DNA of 64,000 nt from SAR324 cluster bacterium (lineage in GTDB: Bacteria > SAR324 > NAC60-12): the NCBI GenBank assembly GCA_014382365.1, contig JACNJW010000028.1, positions 124,001 to 188,000 on the forward strand, given 5' to 3'. This document shows, in pieces, positions 1 through 8,803 of the stretch. The notes beneath the pieces were generated by a model. The model did no database searches. It saw only the letters and a program-made list of their open reading frames with translations, and was not told the origin of the DNA. Every line of letters starts with the position of its first letter. Position 1 is the stretch's first letter. A program made the translations under genes and the position numbers.

Positions 1-475
1 AGCGCTTCTTGATAACTGTTCCTAATATATCCAAGCCGCCGACTGAACCACCCAGACGTAAATAGAATCCTGTACTGAAACCTGAAATTACTCCACCAAA
101 AATAGCTGCCAGCATAGGATCTTTGATAGCTATTTCATAACCCTGTGTCAACTCCAGACTTGTAGTATAAATCCCCATACCAATCAGAGATGTAATAATG
201 AATTTTAATGAAAATTCACGAAAACCAATAATAAATAACGGAATATTGATCAGAGCATAAAGCAGGCTGAAAGGAAGAACATCCTGTATTGAATCATAAA
301 ACAATAAAGCAATACCAGTCAGTCCTCCTGCAAAAAAATGCTGAGGAATTAAGATACTATTTACTACTCCACCGAAGACAAAACATCCGAATGTCAGGAT
401 GAGCAGCATATACCAATATTTCCATGTCTGCAATGCCTGCGAAAATTCTTTAAAGTCTTCCTTTAATTGATTCAT
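1..475 (-). CDS. YitT/DUF161-family membrane protein (C-terminus outside window)
   Basis: Reverse-strand frame open from an ATG to the window edge, giving 158 N-terminal residues (MNQLKEDFKEFSQAL...). A charged cytoplasmic start is followed by hydrophobic segments at about residues 20-40, 47-65, 72-90 and 92-110, with glycine-rich stretches FGGVISGFSTG and GGSVGGLDI. This N-terminal architecture and the GGSVGGLDI element are typical of the YitT family of multi-pass inner-membrane proteins, whose transport role is poorly defined. The C-terminal soluble DUF2179 domain found in many members would lie beyond the window, so its presence cannot be judged. Partial only because the window ends; no damage is seen. 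Confidence 0.8.
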   Translation of the reverse strand, partial: MNQLKEDFKEFSQALQTWKYWYMLLILTFGCFVFGGVVNSILIPQHFFAGGLTGIALLFYDSIQDVLPFSLLYALINIPLFIIGFREFSLKFIITSLIGMGIYTTSLELTQGYEIAIKDPMLAAIFGGVISGFSTGFYLRLGGSVGGLDILGTVIKKR

Positions 476-503
476 CAAATATCCAAATGAAAAACAAAAA
501 ATG

Positions 504-542
504 CAAAAAAAAACGGGATGACCGCTTGTGCAGGCATCCCGT
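504..542 (-). terminator. Rho-independent terminator of the cold-shock gene
   Basis: Read on the minus strand, a perfect 8-bp GC-rich stem (ACGGGATG / CATCCCGT) with a 14-nt loop is followed by a run of about nine U. It starts 27 bp after the cold-shock stop codon, so it ends that transcript before the YitT gene. Confidence 0.85.
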
Positions 543-569
543 CTAAATCGTATTTATTCTAATAATGAA

Positions 570-764
570 TTATGAAGCAGTTTGAACACTAACCGCACAA
601 GGGCCTTTTTGACCCTCTCCAACTTCGAATTCCACGTTTTCTCCTTCTCTGAGATATCCCCCGCGGACCTCAGAATGGTGAACGAATAAGTCTTTTCCGG
701 ACTCTTGCTCTATGAAACCATAACCTTTGCGTTCGTTAAACCATTTTACTTTGCCTGTTGCCAT
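570..764 (-). CDS. Cold-shock domain protein (CspA family)
   Basis: A 64-residue protein made of one cold-shock (OB-fold) domain that binds single-stranded RNA/DNA, acting in the cytoplasm as an RNA chaperone. RNP1 is seen as KGYGFI (residues 13-18) and RNP2 as LFVHHS (26-31), with the usual KWFN start. Length matches the family (65-70). The ATG is preceded by AAGG six bases upstream. The gene is monocistronic, with its own terminator. Whether it is truly cold-induced cannot be read from sequence; the AU-rich leader with a hairpin is compatible with this. Confidence 0.95.
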   Translation of the reverse strand: MATGKVKWFNERKGYGFIEQESGKDLFVHHSEVRGGYLREGENVEFEVGEGQKGPCAVSVQTAS

Positions 765-850
765 TGTGACCTTATATATTAATTAAAAAAACTCTTCTAA
801 ATGAAGAGAGAATTGTTATATACTGACATATATAATTATAAATGCAAGTA
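765..850 (-). promoter_or_regulatory. AU-rich promoter/leader of the cold-shock gene
   Basis: Very AT-rich upstream region. A possible -35 (TTGCAT) is followed, after a long spacer, by TATATAAC-type -10 sequences. Within the leader is a 6-bp hairpin (CTCTTC-TAAAT-GAAGAG, 792-808). Cold-shock leaders often fold in a temperature-dependent way; that function here is inference only. Confidence 0.35.
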
Positions 851-886
851 AAAAAACATATATCTTTCAACTTTAGCAGTTTATTG

Positions 887-2704
887 TTATTTGGCTTTTG
901 TCTCAACTGCTATCGTTTCTTCTGACAATGTCTCAACCAGACCAGCATAAATTCCACTTTGTTCCATCAACTCCTGATGTGAACCACGCTCAACAATTCT
1001 TCCTGCATCCATGACCAGAATCAAATTAGAGTGTCTAATAGTACTCAGGCGATGAGCAATTGCTATTACAGTTTTATCATGAAATATTCGTTCAATTGCT
1101 TTCTGTATTAGATGTTCTGTCACAGAGTCTACAGAACTGGTGGCCTCATCCAACACAATCAAATCACTTCCTCCAGCTAGTGCACGGGCAAAAACAATCA
1201 AACGCCCCTGGCCCTCGGAAAGATTTTTACCTCCTTCGAGCAATTTAAATCCATATTGCTCTGGCAGGTTTTGGATAAATGAATCTGCATAAACATATTG
1301 TGCAGCTTGCTGAATTTTTTCGAGTGTTATTTCCGGGCGGTTCATTGCAACATTAAAACTAATACTTTCCTCAAACAGATACGACTCCTGTTGCATCAGA
1401 GCTATCATTCGCTGAAGATGACTCCTTGAAATTTGCTTCAGTTCAACATCATTGATTTTTATTGAACCTTTGTAATTTGTATAGGTTCTTGTCAGGATCC
1501 TGACAATTGTTGATTTTCCGGAACCAGTAGCACCAACAATTGCTACACTCTCACCTTTGAATACCACAAATGAAACTCCCTGTAAAACCCAGGGGCCGTT
1601 TTCTGAGTAGCGGAAGTAAACATTTTCAAAACTCAGTTTTACAAAATTCTGAAACTGTTTCGACATTTCTTTTTCGTTTAGCCCCGCTGAATTATACGTA
1701 TTCCCTTCTAATTCCAAAGCAGTATGCTCTTCGGGTATTTCACGAAACATTTTATCAATATTTTCCAGTGATGAAAGAGATCTCTGGAAAACAGAAATTT
1801 GTTGAGTGAATTCTCGGATTGGTACAAATATTCGATTCAGCGTGTTGATAAATCCCACCAATACTCCAATTGAAACTATACCAGCCAATATTTGCTGAGC
1901 ACCATACCAAAGCATCAAGGCCAGGGCAATTGAAGTAATGCCCTCAATTATCGAAAAAAGTGCGGCATCAAAAAAATTAGAGTGAGTCTGCGCTTTAAAA
2001 AAAAGACTCGTTTTTGTCTCAAACCGCCTTTGAACTTTAGCTTCTGCAGCATAGAGCTGAATTGTTTTAACACCATTTAAACATTCCTGTAAATAACCTG
2101 TTGCATCTGCAAGTGCCTCGCGGGTGAGGTTATAGTAATGTCGTAAATGTCGCCGTAAAAAATTACTGACAAAATAAATCGGCGGCAAAATGAGTAACAC
2201 CACCAGCGTGAGCTTCCAACTTAAGGCAACCAGCAAAATCAATAGTGCAATTGCTTTGAGAAAATCAGTGAAAATTGAAAGTGCGCCAATGGCCAATGAA
2301 TCATTGAGTGCTTCCATGTCACTGGTCAGTCGTGTTAAGACAACACCTATTGGGCGCTGGTCAAAGAAAGAACGGGGCATGGAAAGGATATGCGCATAGA
2401 GTTCGCTGCGCATTGTACTAATCGCGGATTGGCCTGTTTTTTGGAGTGAAAATGTGTAAACCGAATCAGAAATGTAACCCACAGTAACTGCTCCGACCAT
2501 CAAAGCCACCATTTGATACAAGCCCGCCAGATCTCCCGGCATGATATGATCATCGATTATTCGAATGATGAGCCATGGTATCAGAAGAGTTGAACCAATA
2601 GAAAATGGAACAGTCATTACTCCCAGCAACACATTTTTCCAATGCGGACGTACATAGGTCAGAAAGCGCTGAAATAATTCCCAGTCGTTGACTTCTTTGT
2701 TCAA
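887..2704 (-). CDS. ABC exporter, fused membrane and ATPase domains (MsbA/MDR-like)
   Basis: A 605-residue half-transporter: about six membrane segments in residues 25-300 (ABC type-1 exporter fold), then an ATPase with Walker A GATGSGKST near 391-399, a variant signature LSEGQ (canonical LSGGQ) and Walker B LIVLDEATSSVD. It would act as a dimer in the inner membrane exporting a lipid, drug or peptide; the substrate is not readable. The start is a TTG (an in-frame TAA lies five codons upstream and no ATG is near), with no clear Shine-Dalgarno. It follows the aminotransferase gene by 47 bp on the same strand, so translation or transcription coupling is plausible. Confidence 0.9.
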   Translation of the reverse strand: MNKEVNDWELFQRFLTYVRPHWKNVLLGVMTVPFSIGSTLLIPWLIIRIIDDHIMPGDLAGLYQMVALMVGAVTVGYISDSVYTFSLQKTGQSAISTMRSELYAHILSMPRSFFDQRPIGVVLTRLTSDMEALNDSLAIGALSIFTDFLKAIALLILLVALSWKLTLVVLLILPPIYFVSNFLRRHLRHYYNLTREALADATGYLQECLNGVKTIQLYAAEAKVQRRFETKTSLFFKAQTHSNFFDAALFSIIEGITSIALALMLWYGAQQILAGIVSIGVLVGFINTLNRIFVPIREFTQQISVFQRSLSSLENIDKMFREIPEEHTALELEGNTYNSAGLNEKEMSKQFQNFVKLSFENVYFRYSENGPWVLQGVSFVVFKGESVAIVGATGSGKSTIVRILTRTYTNYKGSIKINDVELKQISRSHLQRMIALMQQESYLFEESISFNVAMNRPEITLEKIQQAAQYVYADSFIQNLPEQYGFKLLEGGKNLSEGQGRLIVFARALAGGSDLIVLDEATSSVDSVTEHLIQKAIERIFHDKTVIAIAHRLSTIRHSNLILVMDAGRIVERGSHQELMEQSGIYAGLVETLSEETIAVETKAK

Positions 2705-2751
2705 GTTTAAAACTGATTAGGGTTCGATTACAACAGAGGTAGTAAGATACT

Positions 2752-4023
2752 TCACAGACACTCTCTAATAGAAGCCAACTGAACACAGGTCACAAAAATT
2801 TGCATTGCCTGATCCAGATCTTCAACACTGGGAAATGTCGGAGCAAGCCGAATATTATTATCGTTTGGATCTTGACCATATGGAAAAGTAGCACCCGCCG
2901 GAGTGAGCTTTACACCTGCTTCACCTGCAAGGCTGACAATTTTCTGGGCCAGTCCCGGCAATGCGTCAAATGAAACAAAATACCCGCCTTGTGGTTTACA
3001 CCAATTCCCCATACCTTTTCCTGCCAATCCGTTTTCCAGGTGTTTTTGGACCATTGCAAATTTGGGTCGCAAAATTTCTGCATGTTTTTGCATATGTTGC
3101 CTGACACCAGCAATATTTTTCAGAAAGAGTAAATTGCGCTGCTGATTAAGTTTATTTGGCCCAATACTCATAATTGAGAAGTGTTTACGAAAATATTTCA
3201 GGTTCTTCTCTGATGCACCCAAAAACGAAATTCCACCTCCTGCATAGCTAATCTTAGAAGTGGATGCAGTTAATATTAAATTGTCCTCAGTTCCATGTTT
3301 ACGGCAATAATCCATCACATTTGCCAACTCTTGAGAGTTTTCAAAGAGGTCATGTACACCATAGGCGTTATCCCACATCACACGAAAATTTGGACCGGCA
3401 ATTTTTCCAAGTGCTGCAATTCGTTCCACAACTTCTGCTGAATACACAGTTCCAGTAGGATTAGAATATTTTGGTACGCACCACATGCCTTTGATTGATG
3501 AATCGTTGCGGACCAATTCTTCTACTGCATCCATATCAGGGCCATCATCCAGCATTATTACACTGACCAACTGAATCCCCAATTCCTCACAGATGCTAAA
3601 ATGCCGATCGTATCCGGGAACTATGGCCAGGAACTTCACTTTATCTTCCTTAACCCAGGCCGTATCCGGACCTTGAGATCCGAGATGATGAGCATACAGC
3701 AGATAGAGATACATCAATGTTAAACTGCTGTGATCTCCTGCAATCACTTCTGATTCCAAAAGCCCCAGCATTTCACTGCCAAGTTTCCGGGCTTCAGAAA
3801 TACCATCCAAACCGCCATAATTTCTAAGATCTGTTCCGCTTTCAGAAATCAGTTTGTCTTTTAGCAGTCCCTCCATTCCATCTGCAAGATCCAACTGAGC
3901 AGTACTCGGTTTACCACGTGTGAGATCAAGTTTAAGTCCTGCATCTTTAAATTGCTGATACCTTACTGCAAGTTTTTTTTCCGAAGCCTGCAGTTCTTCA
4001 TTGGTCATATTTTCGAGCTTCAT
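2752..4023 (-). CDS. PLP-dependent aminotransferase, class I (AspT/MocR-type)
   Basis: A 423-residue fold-type I aminotransferase. The N-terminal LDLTRGKPS motif, SNPTGTVYS (residues 187-195), DNAYGVHDL (218-226) and the Schiff-base lysine in STSKISYAGGG (K257) identify the Aminotran_MocR family, whose characterised members are aspartate aminotransferases of the corynebacterial type. It would transfer amino groups between aspartate (or alanine) and 2-oxoglutarate in the cytoplasm. The length matches the family. It lies in a run of minus-strand genes with tsaE-tsaB and a hydrolase upstream and an ABC exporter downstream, which gives no clear pathway context. Substrate remains uncertain. Confidence 0.9.
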   Translation of the reverse strand: MKLENMTNEELQASEKKLAVRYQQFKDAGLKLDLTRGKPSTAQLDLADGMEGLLKDKLISESGTDLRNYGGLDGISEARKLGSEMLGLLESEVIAGDHSSLTLMYLYLLYAHHLGSQGPDTAWVKEDKVKFLAIVPGYDRHFSICEELGIQLVSVIMLDDGPDMDAVEELVRNDSSIKGMWCVPKYSNPTGTVYSAEVVERIAALGKIAGPNFRVMWDNAYGVHDLFENSQELANVMDYCRKHGTEDNLILTASTSKISYAGGGISFLGASEKNLKYFRKHFSIMSIGPNKLNQQRNLLFLKNIAGVRQHMQKHAEILRPKFAMVQKHLENGLAGKGMGNWCKPQGGYFVSFDALPGLAQKIVSLAGEAGVKLTPAGATFPYGQDPNDNNIRLAPTFPSVEDLDQAMQIFVTCVQLASIRECL

Positions 4024-4111
4024 ATTTTTTCTTGATTTTGGTTTAAGTTAATGTTTTTATTATCATATCCGGCCAGCAAAGTGTCAATCCTGAACATCAC
4101 TCCAGCCCTCT

Positions 4112-4963
4112 TTATTTCCACTCCATAATTTTTTTACAGAACAAACCACCATCACCCAGAAAATCCTGTATGATATCAAAATGATTTTTTTGCTGAATTA
4201 TCGCCAGTTCTGCAGCAACTTCATTTTTTTGCAGGAAGAGCGCATATTGTTTAGATTGACGTATAAATTCTTGAGATTCAGTTGCACCTACTGCAATAAA
4301 AACAGGAGCTGAACAGGTTGGTTTTCTGAGTACAGGACTGTTTCGCAGAACTTCAGTAGCAGTCAACTGCAGTTTTGGTTGAAGCCAGGAAAAGGGGAAT
4401 GGTGTCAGCTCAAATAAGCCACTGATGGGCAAATAACCTTTGATTATATTTGCAGTTAAATCATAGTCTTTTTCCCATTCTGTACTCATTAACATGCCTG
4501 TCAAATGACCACCTGCAGAATGTCCGGAAACGGTAATGCACTCCGGATTACCACCAAACGATGCTGCGTTACGGAAAGTCCAGACGACTGCAGCCCGAGC
4601 CTGCCTGACTATCTCGTCGAGGCTCACCTGCGGACAAAGTGCATAATTCACCAGAACAGCAGTAATTCCGTTGCTCACCAGTCCTTCTGCTACAAAAGCA
4701 AAATCTCTACTGCTCAGAGAGTGCCAGTAACCACCATGAAAAAAAATGTGAATTGGACTATTTGCTTTTTCTGCAAAATAAATATCTAGTATTTCTGCTT
4801 TTGTCGGACCGTACTGAACCCCGGATTGATGTGAGTACTCTTTGAGCACCCTGGCACTCTCTGTAAAATAGTTTTGAATCAACTCATCAGTATTTTCCAC
4901 GATGAAACGAGGATTATATTCTTGATCTATTTCTTCCTGAGTAGAAAAATTATGATAGAGCAT
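4112..4963 (-). CDS. Alpha/beta hydrolase, kynurenine-formamidase-like
   Basis: A 283-residue cytoplasmic esterase/amidase-type hydrolase without a signal peptide. The oxyanion motif HGGYW (residues 76-80), the nucleophile elbow SGHSAGGH (serine 149) and a C-terminal KNHFDII histidine (about 262) are present. The N-terminal EEIDQEYNPR segment also occurs in arylformamidases of tryptophan catabolism, so N-formylkynurenine is one possible substrate. No other kynurenine-pathway gene is nearby, so the specific activity is unproven; a general carboxylesterase is the alternative. Confidence 0.82.
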   Translation of the reverse strand: MLYHNFSTQEEIDQEYNPRFIVENTDELIQNYFTESARVLKEYSHQSGVQYGPTKAEILDIYFAEKANSPIHIFFHGGYWHSLSSRDFAFVAEGLVSNGITAVLVNYALCPQVSLDEIVRQARAAVVWTFRNAASFGGNPECITVSGHSAGGHLTGMLMSTEWEKDYDLTANIIKGYLPISGLFELTPFPFSWLQPKLQLTATEVLRNSPVLRKPTCSAPVFIAVGATESQEFIRQSKQYALFLQKNEVAAELAIIQQKNHFDIIQDFLGDGGLFCKKIMEWK

Positions 4964-5033
4964 TTTCGATCCTGCAGTCTCTCAATTCTAACATCTTTAA
5001 TTCAATAACATTCATTTTAAAATTTCTAATATT

Positions 5034-5702
5034 TTATGCCGATTTTTCTACATCTCTTTTAATGTAGAGTGGGTGAACCAGTGCATCGTGGTTATATTCA
5101 GGCTGTTTCATTTTAAAAGCTCCCAGACGGTCTAAAATCAGTGCATCAGGTACAGGATAATCTAATTCCAACAACTCCAGTTTTTCAAAAAGCAGTTCTG
5201 TTTTTCTCCGCTCAGAACTCACTCGATACAACACCACCGGTTCCGTCCTTGAGTTTTCAATGAATTGCTCAAGAGTGCTGAGCATTATTTCAGACTGTGC
5301 AACTGCTTGCCCTTCAATTACCCTGAATCTCGCCTGAAAAACTTCCCTTCGTGTACAGTTTAACAATACATGAAAATCATTTTTAAGCTTGCTGATTTGT
5401 CCTGCAAGTAACTCCAGTGAATTAACAGCAATAACTGGCTTTTTGTAAACTTGTGCAAATGTTTTAACAACTGCCATACCAATTCTGACACCGGTATAGG
5501 AACCGGGTCCACAGTTAATGACATATGCGTCTACATCTTTTAGACTAAGTTCTGCATTTTTCAGCAATTCATCAAGAACCCCAAAAATTATTGCTGAATT
5601 CCGCCGATGACATAATGAGTAATAATTTGCTAATACTACCCCATTTCGTGTCAAACACAGCGCTAAATGTTCAAAAGAAGTATCGACTGAAAGTCGTATC
5701 AT
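5034..5702 (-). CDS. tsaB: TsaB, tRNA threonylcarbamoyladenosine complex subunit
   Basis: A 222-residue ASKHA-fold protein beginning with LSVDTSFEHLALCL and carrying the diagnostic INCGPGSYTGVRIGMA motif (about residues 62-77). TsaB pairs with TsaD and TsaE to install t6A at position 37 of ANN-reading tRNAs; it is the scaffold that activates TsaD. Its ATG overlaps the tsaE stop as ATGA, so the two are translationally coupled. TsaD is not in the window. Length is normal. Confidence 0.95.
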   Translation of the reverse strand: MIRLSVDTSFEHLALCLTRNGVVLANYYSLCHRRNSAIIFGVLDELLKNAELSLKDVDAYVINCGPGSYTGVRIGMAVVKTFAQVYKKPVIAVNSLELLAGQISKLKNDFHVLLNCTRREVFQARFRVIEGQAVAQSEIMLSTLEQFIENSRTEPVVLYRVSSERRKTELLFEKLELLELDYPVPDALILDRLGAFKMKQPEYNHDALVHPLYIKRDVEKSA

Positions 5703-6217
5703 GCACTATCCTTGTCCAAATTAGCTGCTCCTTTGAGCAGAGATAAAATCGGTTGTTCCAAAGTTTTAAAAATTGTGTCAAAATTACTGAATTCACTTTG
5801 CAGGATAAGTTGTCTCTGATTTTCAGAGACTGTTTTGAAACATAAATTTAGAACAGGTTCATCTGTCAAATAGTCAGGTATAAACTCAGGCCACTCAACC
5901 AGTGTTACACCTTGTTCAGCAATCAGGTCTTGACGGTCAAAATCGTCCAATTGTTCCTGTTCAGTCAAACGAAAGAGATCAACGTGGTAAACAGGCATTT
6001 TTCCATGATAGATGTTAACCAGGGTATAAGTGGGTGAAGTTACTATTTCCGGAAGTACACCCAAACCGGCACAAAGACTTTTAGCAAAGGTGGTTTTACC
6101 GGCACCCATCTTTCCCCATAATAACAAAATTGCTCCGGCAAACAAATCTGAGGCTATTATTCTGGCGGCAGCAGCAGTTATTTCCAGGGAATTTAACTCA
6201 ATTATTATTTTTCGCAT
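5699..6217 (-). CDS. tsaE: TsaE, ATPase of the t6A tRNA modification complex
   Basis: P-loop protein of 172 residues from the preferred ATG (MRKIIIELN...). Walker A is seen as GKMGAGKTTF, followed by TSPTYTLVN and the HVDLFRL segment with Walker-B-like LVEWPE, all diagnostic of TsaE. It hydrolyses ATP to reset the TsaB-TsaD complex. An upstream in-frame ATG at 6256 would add 13 residues but would overlap the divergent gene beginning at 6227. The stop overlaps the tsaB start by ATGA. Confidence 0.94.
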   Translation of the reverse strand: MRKIIIELNSLEITAAAARIIASDLFAGAILLLWGKMGAGKTTFAKSLCAGLGVLPEIVTSPTYTLVNIYHGKMPVYHVDLFRLTEQEQLDDFDRQDLIAEQGVTLVEWPEFIPDYLTDEPVLNLCFKTVSENQRQLILQSEFSNFDTIFKTLEQPILSLLKGAANLDKDSA

Positions 6218-6226
6218 CAAACAGTC

Positions 6227-6919
6227 ATGAATCCGAGGGTGCTCATCAGTTGTCAAAATCTCGGCTACTCTACCCCTTTGGATTCTGGAAAAAAAACCGG
6301 AGGAACGTGGGACATCCGGAATCTTAATCTGGATTTATATGCCGGAGAACGAGTTTGTTTCCATTTTCATAATGAGGAGCAGAAAGAAGTATTGTGGCGT
6401 TTGTTCCAGCAAAAGCTCAAGCCCAAAACTGGCTCATTTAGAATCTCCGGTAATTTGCATATCCAGACAGATAGTAGATTATGGGCAGGTTTAAACAAGA
6501 ATGCAACCCTGCAGGAAAACCTGAATTCAAGACTTTTTTCGACACGACCTTGGTTTTCCGGACAGCGAAAAAACCTGGAAACGTTAATGGACCGTTTGTG
6601 TTTGAGTGGTCAGATACAGCGCCTTCCTGTGCAGGAACTTAATCCTGAAAATGCTGCCAGGTTTTGGGCCCTGATGCTGGTGGCAGCACAGACTACAATT
6701 GTTTTGGTTGACCAACTATTTTCTCAACTGGACGAAATCAGCCTGCCCTTTATACAAGAATGGCTTGCTGCATATGCAGGCAGTGTAATTTTGTTCGGTG
6801 AACATACGAATTATTTTAAGGCAGTAAAGACCTGGGACATCGACCAGCAAATCATGCAAAAACCTGTTTTTAATTCCAACATCAGCTTTTCAGCAGATGG
6901 TCTGGCAAAGATTTGCTGA
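6227..6919 (+). CDS. Degenerate ABC-ATPase-like protein lacking the P-loop
   Basis: A 230-residue cytoplasmic protein that aligns by eye with ABC ATPases of the polysaccharide/lipid exporter type, yet every catalytic motif is altered. Around residues 35-65, where GPNGAGKST should be, it reads FHFHNEEQKEVLWRL, while the following KPKTGSFRISG matches the usual kPtsGsv.v.G strand. TLQENL matches the family TVREN loop. The signature position reads LNPEN, and Walker B reads IVLVDQLFSQLDE, with the catalytic Glu replaced by Gln. It faces tsaE head to head with only 9 bp between starts. The open frame is intact, so it is more likely a repurposed or scaffold protein than a decayed gene. Function unknown. 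Confidence 0.7.
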   Translation: MNPRVLISCQNLGYSTPLDSGKKTGGTWDIRNLNLDLYAGERVCFHFHNEEQKEVLWRLFQQKLKPKTGSFRISGNLHIQTDSRLWAGLNKNATLQENLNSRLFSTRPWFSGQRKNLETLMDRLCLSGQIQRLPVQELNPENAARFWALMLVAAQTTIVLVDQLFSQLDEISLPFIQEWLAAYAGSVILFGEHTNYFKAVKTWDIDQQIMQKPVFNSNISFSADGLAKIC

Positions 6920-7021
6920 AGCAGAAATAGACTTAGAAATCCAGCAACCGTTTTTTTGCCGACTTGTTATTAATTTTTTAGTAAAAACTCTATTCTTACT
7001 CTACTCTACATAGTTTAACAA

Positions 7022-8788
7022 ATGCAGTTTAGTAAAGATTTTATCCGCAAAGTAGCTGAGGCCACAGATCTTGTTGATTTGATCTCCAGGCATGGAATAA
7101 CGCTCAAAAAAGCCGGTGTAAACTTCAAGGGACTGTGCCCATTCCACTCAGAAAAAACCCCGTCCTTCAATGTCAACCAACAACGAGGTTTCTTTCATTG
7201 TTTTGGTTGCAATGCCAGCGGAGACAGTATCAAATTTCTAATGCAATATGATCGGCTTTCCTTTACTGAAGCAATTGAAGAACTGGCAAATAGTGCCAGT
7301 ATTCCGTTGGAAATAGAATCAGGAGCAGCAAGACAAAAAAACCTTGATGAAGACCGCGGGTTACATTGTCTCAAAGAAGCGTCTTCTTTTTACAGAGAAA
7401 ATATGGCTACTGCAGGACAGATTGCAGTGGAGTACCTCCGTCAGCGTATGGTCCCGGAAAGTATGTGCGAACAATTTCAAATTGGGGTTTCTCCTGACGA
7501 ATGGCAGGGCACTTTGAATTATCTGCAGCAAAAAAACATTAATCTTGCAGACTTGTCTAAAACAGGTTTAATCAAAGTCAGTGACAAATCCGGGAGACAC
7601 TACGACACTTTTCGGGGACGATTGATGTTTCCCATCAAGGATGTTCGTGGACGTTGCGTTGGTTTTGGTGCACGGGCAATTAAAAAAGATGATCAACCAA
7701 AATATCTAAACAGTCCGGAAACTACTTATTATCAGAAAAGCCGGGTGCTCTATGGGCTCTATGAAGGTCTTGCAGCCATTCGCAAACAACGCAGATTGAT
7801 CTTTGTTGAAGGCTACCTTGATGTAATAAGACTGCACGAAAATGGTTTCTCTGAAGCGGTCGCTCCCTGCGGAACTGCATTGTCTGTAGATCATTTAAAA
7901 ATTGTAAAACGCTATGCAGATAGCGTTATTTTACTCTTTGACGGAGATGCTGCCGGAAAAAATGCGGCCCTAAAACACACCCATCTTTTACTGCCATATG
8001 CTCTTGAATCCTATATTTTGACTCTTCCAGAAGGTGATGACCCAGATACATTTTTACTGAATCACGGAAAAGAGGGCTTTGAACATTTGCTGAAACAAAA
8101 AGTTCCTGCTTTAGACTATTTAGTTCAACAAACAATAAAAAAATATCCGGACAGTATCCAGGGTAGAATGCAGGGACTTGGAGAACTGATGCCGACCTTG
8201 GAGAAAATTTTGGATCCAAAGCGGAGGCAGATAACTTTAATGGCAATCGGCGAAAGAATGAAAATTCCCGTTGAAATTCTTTCTGAGAGCATCAAAATAA
8301 AAAGAAGCAAAAACTTGCCTAACAAGCAAAAATTTGATAGTATTAAACGTTTATCCATTGATGAGAATCTTTCTCAAGATGAACAATGGCTTTTACAAAC
8401 TTTGTTAAGGAAAGGTGAGTTATGGCCGCAGGTCCGGGAACATCTTAAACCGGAAGAGTTCCAGACCCCGCGATTTCGCCAGCTTTATGCAAAACTCTTG
8501 CAGTTACCTGACGCAACATTTCAACCATTCAAACCACACAAAATAGAAAAAACAGACCCTGAATTATTTCAGTCCATCATGCTTCTCCTAGCAGAGGAGA
8601 TCCCAAGTCACGACTTTGGGTTGTCACTCAAGCGTATCAAAGAACGCAACCTGGAACTTAAATATCAAAACTGGATCCTCAACTGTAAGAGCAATGAAGA
8701 ACATGCACAAGCAGGCTCAAAAAGAAGACAAGAAGAAAAAAAACTGAAAGATCTTAAACGTATTTTCGACAATATTTTGACTCTTTAA
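7022..8788 (+). CDS. dnaG: DNA primase
   Basis: A 588-residue DnaG that synthesises RNA primers at the replication fork. The N-terminal CHC2 zinc finger uses C39, H42, C60 and C63 (CPFHSEKTPSF ... FHCFGC). The central Toprim domain contains FVEGYLDVI and LLFDGDAAGKNAA with the metal-binding acidic residues. The C-terminal helicase-binding region is more divergent, as usual. It lies 15 bp before rpoD, keeping the dnaG-rpoD part of the macromolecular synthesis operon; the rpsU gene usual in enterobacteria is absent. Confidence 0.97.
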   Translation: MQFSKDFIRKVAEATDLVDLISRHGITLKKAGVNFKGLCPFHSEKTPSFNVNQQRGFFHCFGCNASGDSIKFLMQYDRLSFTEAIEELANSASIPLEIESGAARQKNLDEDRGLHCLKEASSFYRENMATAGQIAVEYLRQRMVPESMCEQFQIGVSPDEWQGTLNYLQQKNINLADLSKTGLIKVSDKSGRHYDTFRGRLMFPIKDVRGRCVGFGARAIKKDDQPKYLNSPETTYYQKSRVLYGLYEGLAAIRKQRRLIFVEGYLDVIRLHENGFSEAVAPCGTALSVDHLKIVKRYADSVILLFDGDAAGKNAALKHTHLLLPYALESYILTLPEGDDPDTFLLNHGKEGFEHLLKQKVPALDYLVQQTIKKYPDSIQGRMQGLGELMPTLEKILDPKRRQITLMAIGERMKIPVEILSESIKIKRSKNLPNKQKFDSIKRLSIDENLSQDEQWLLQTLLRKGELWPQVREHLKPEEFQTPRFRQLYAKLLQLPDATFQPFKPHKIEKTDPELFQSIMLLLAEEIPSHDFGLSLKRIKERNLELKYQNWILNCKSNEEHAQAGSKRRQEEKKLKDLKRIFDNILTL

Positions 8789-8803
8789 TCTCAGCAAGGC
8801 TAT

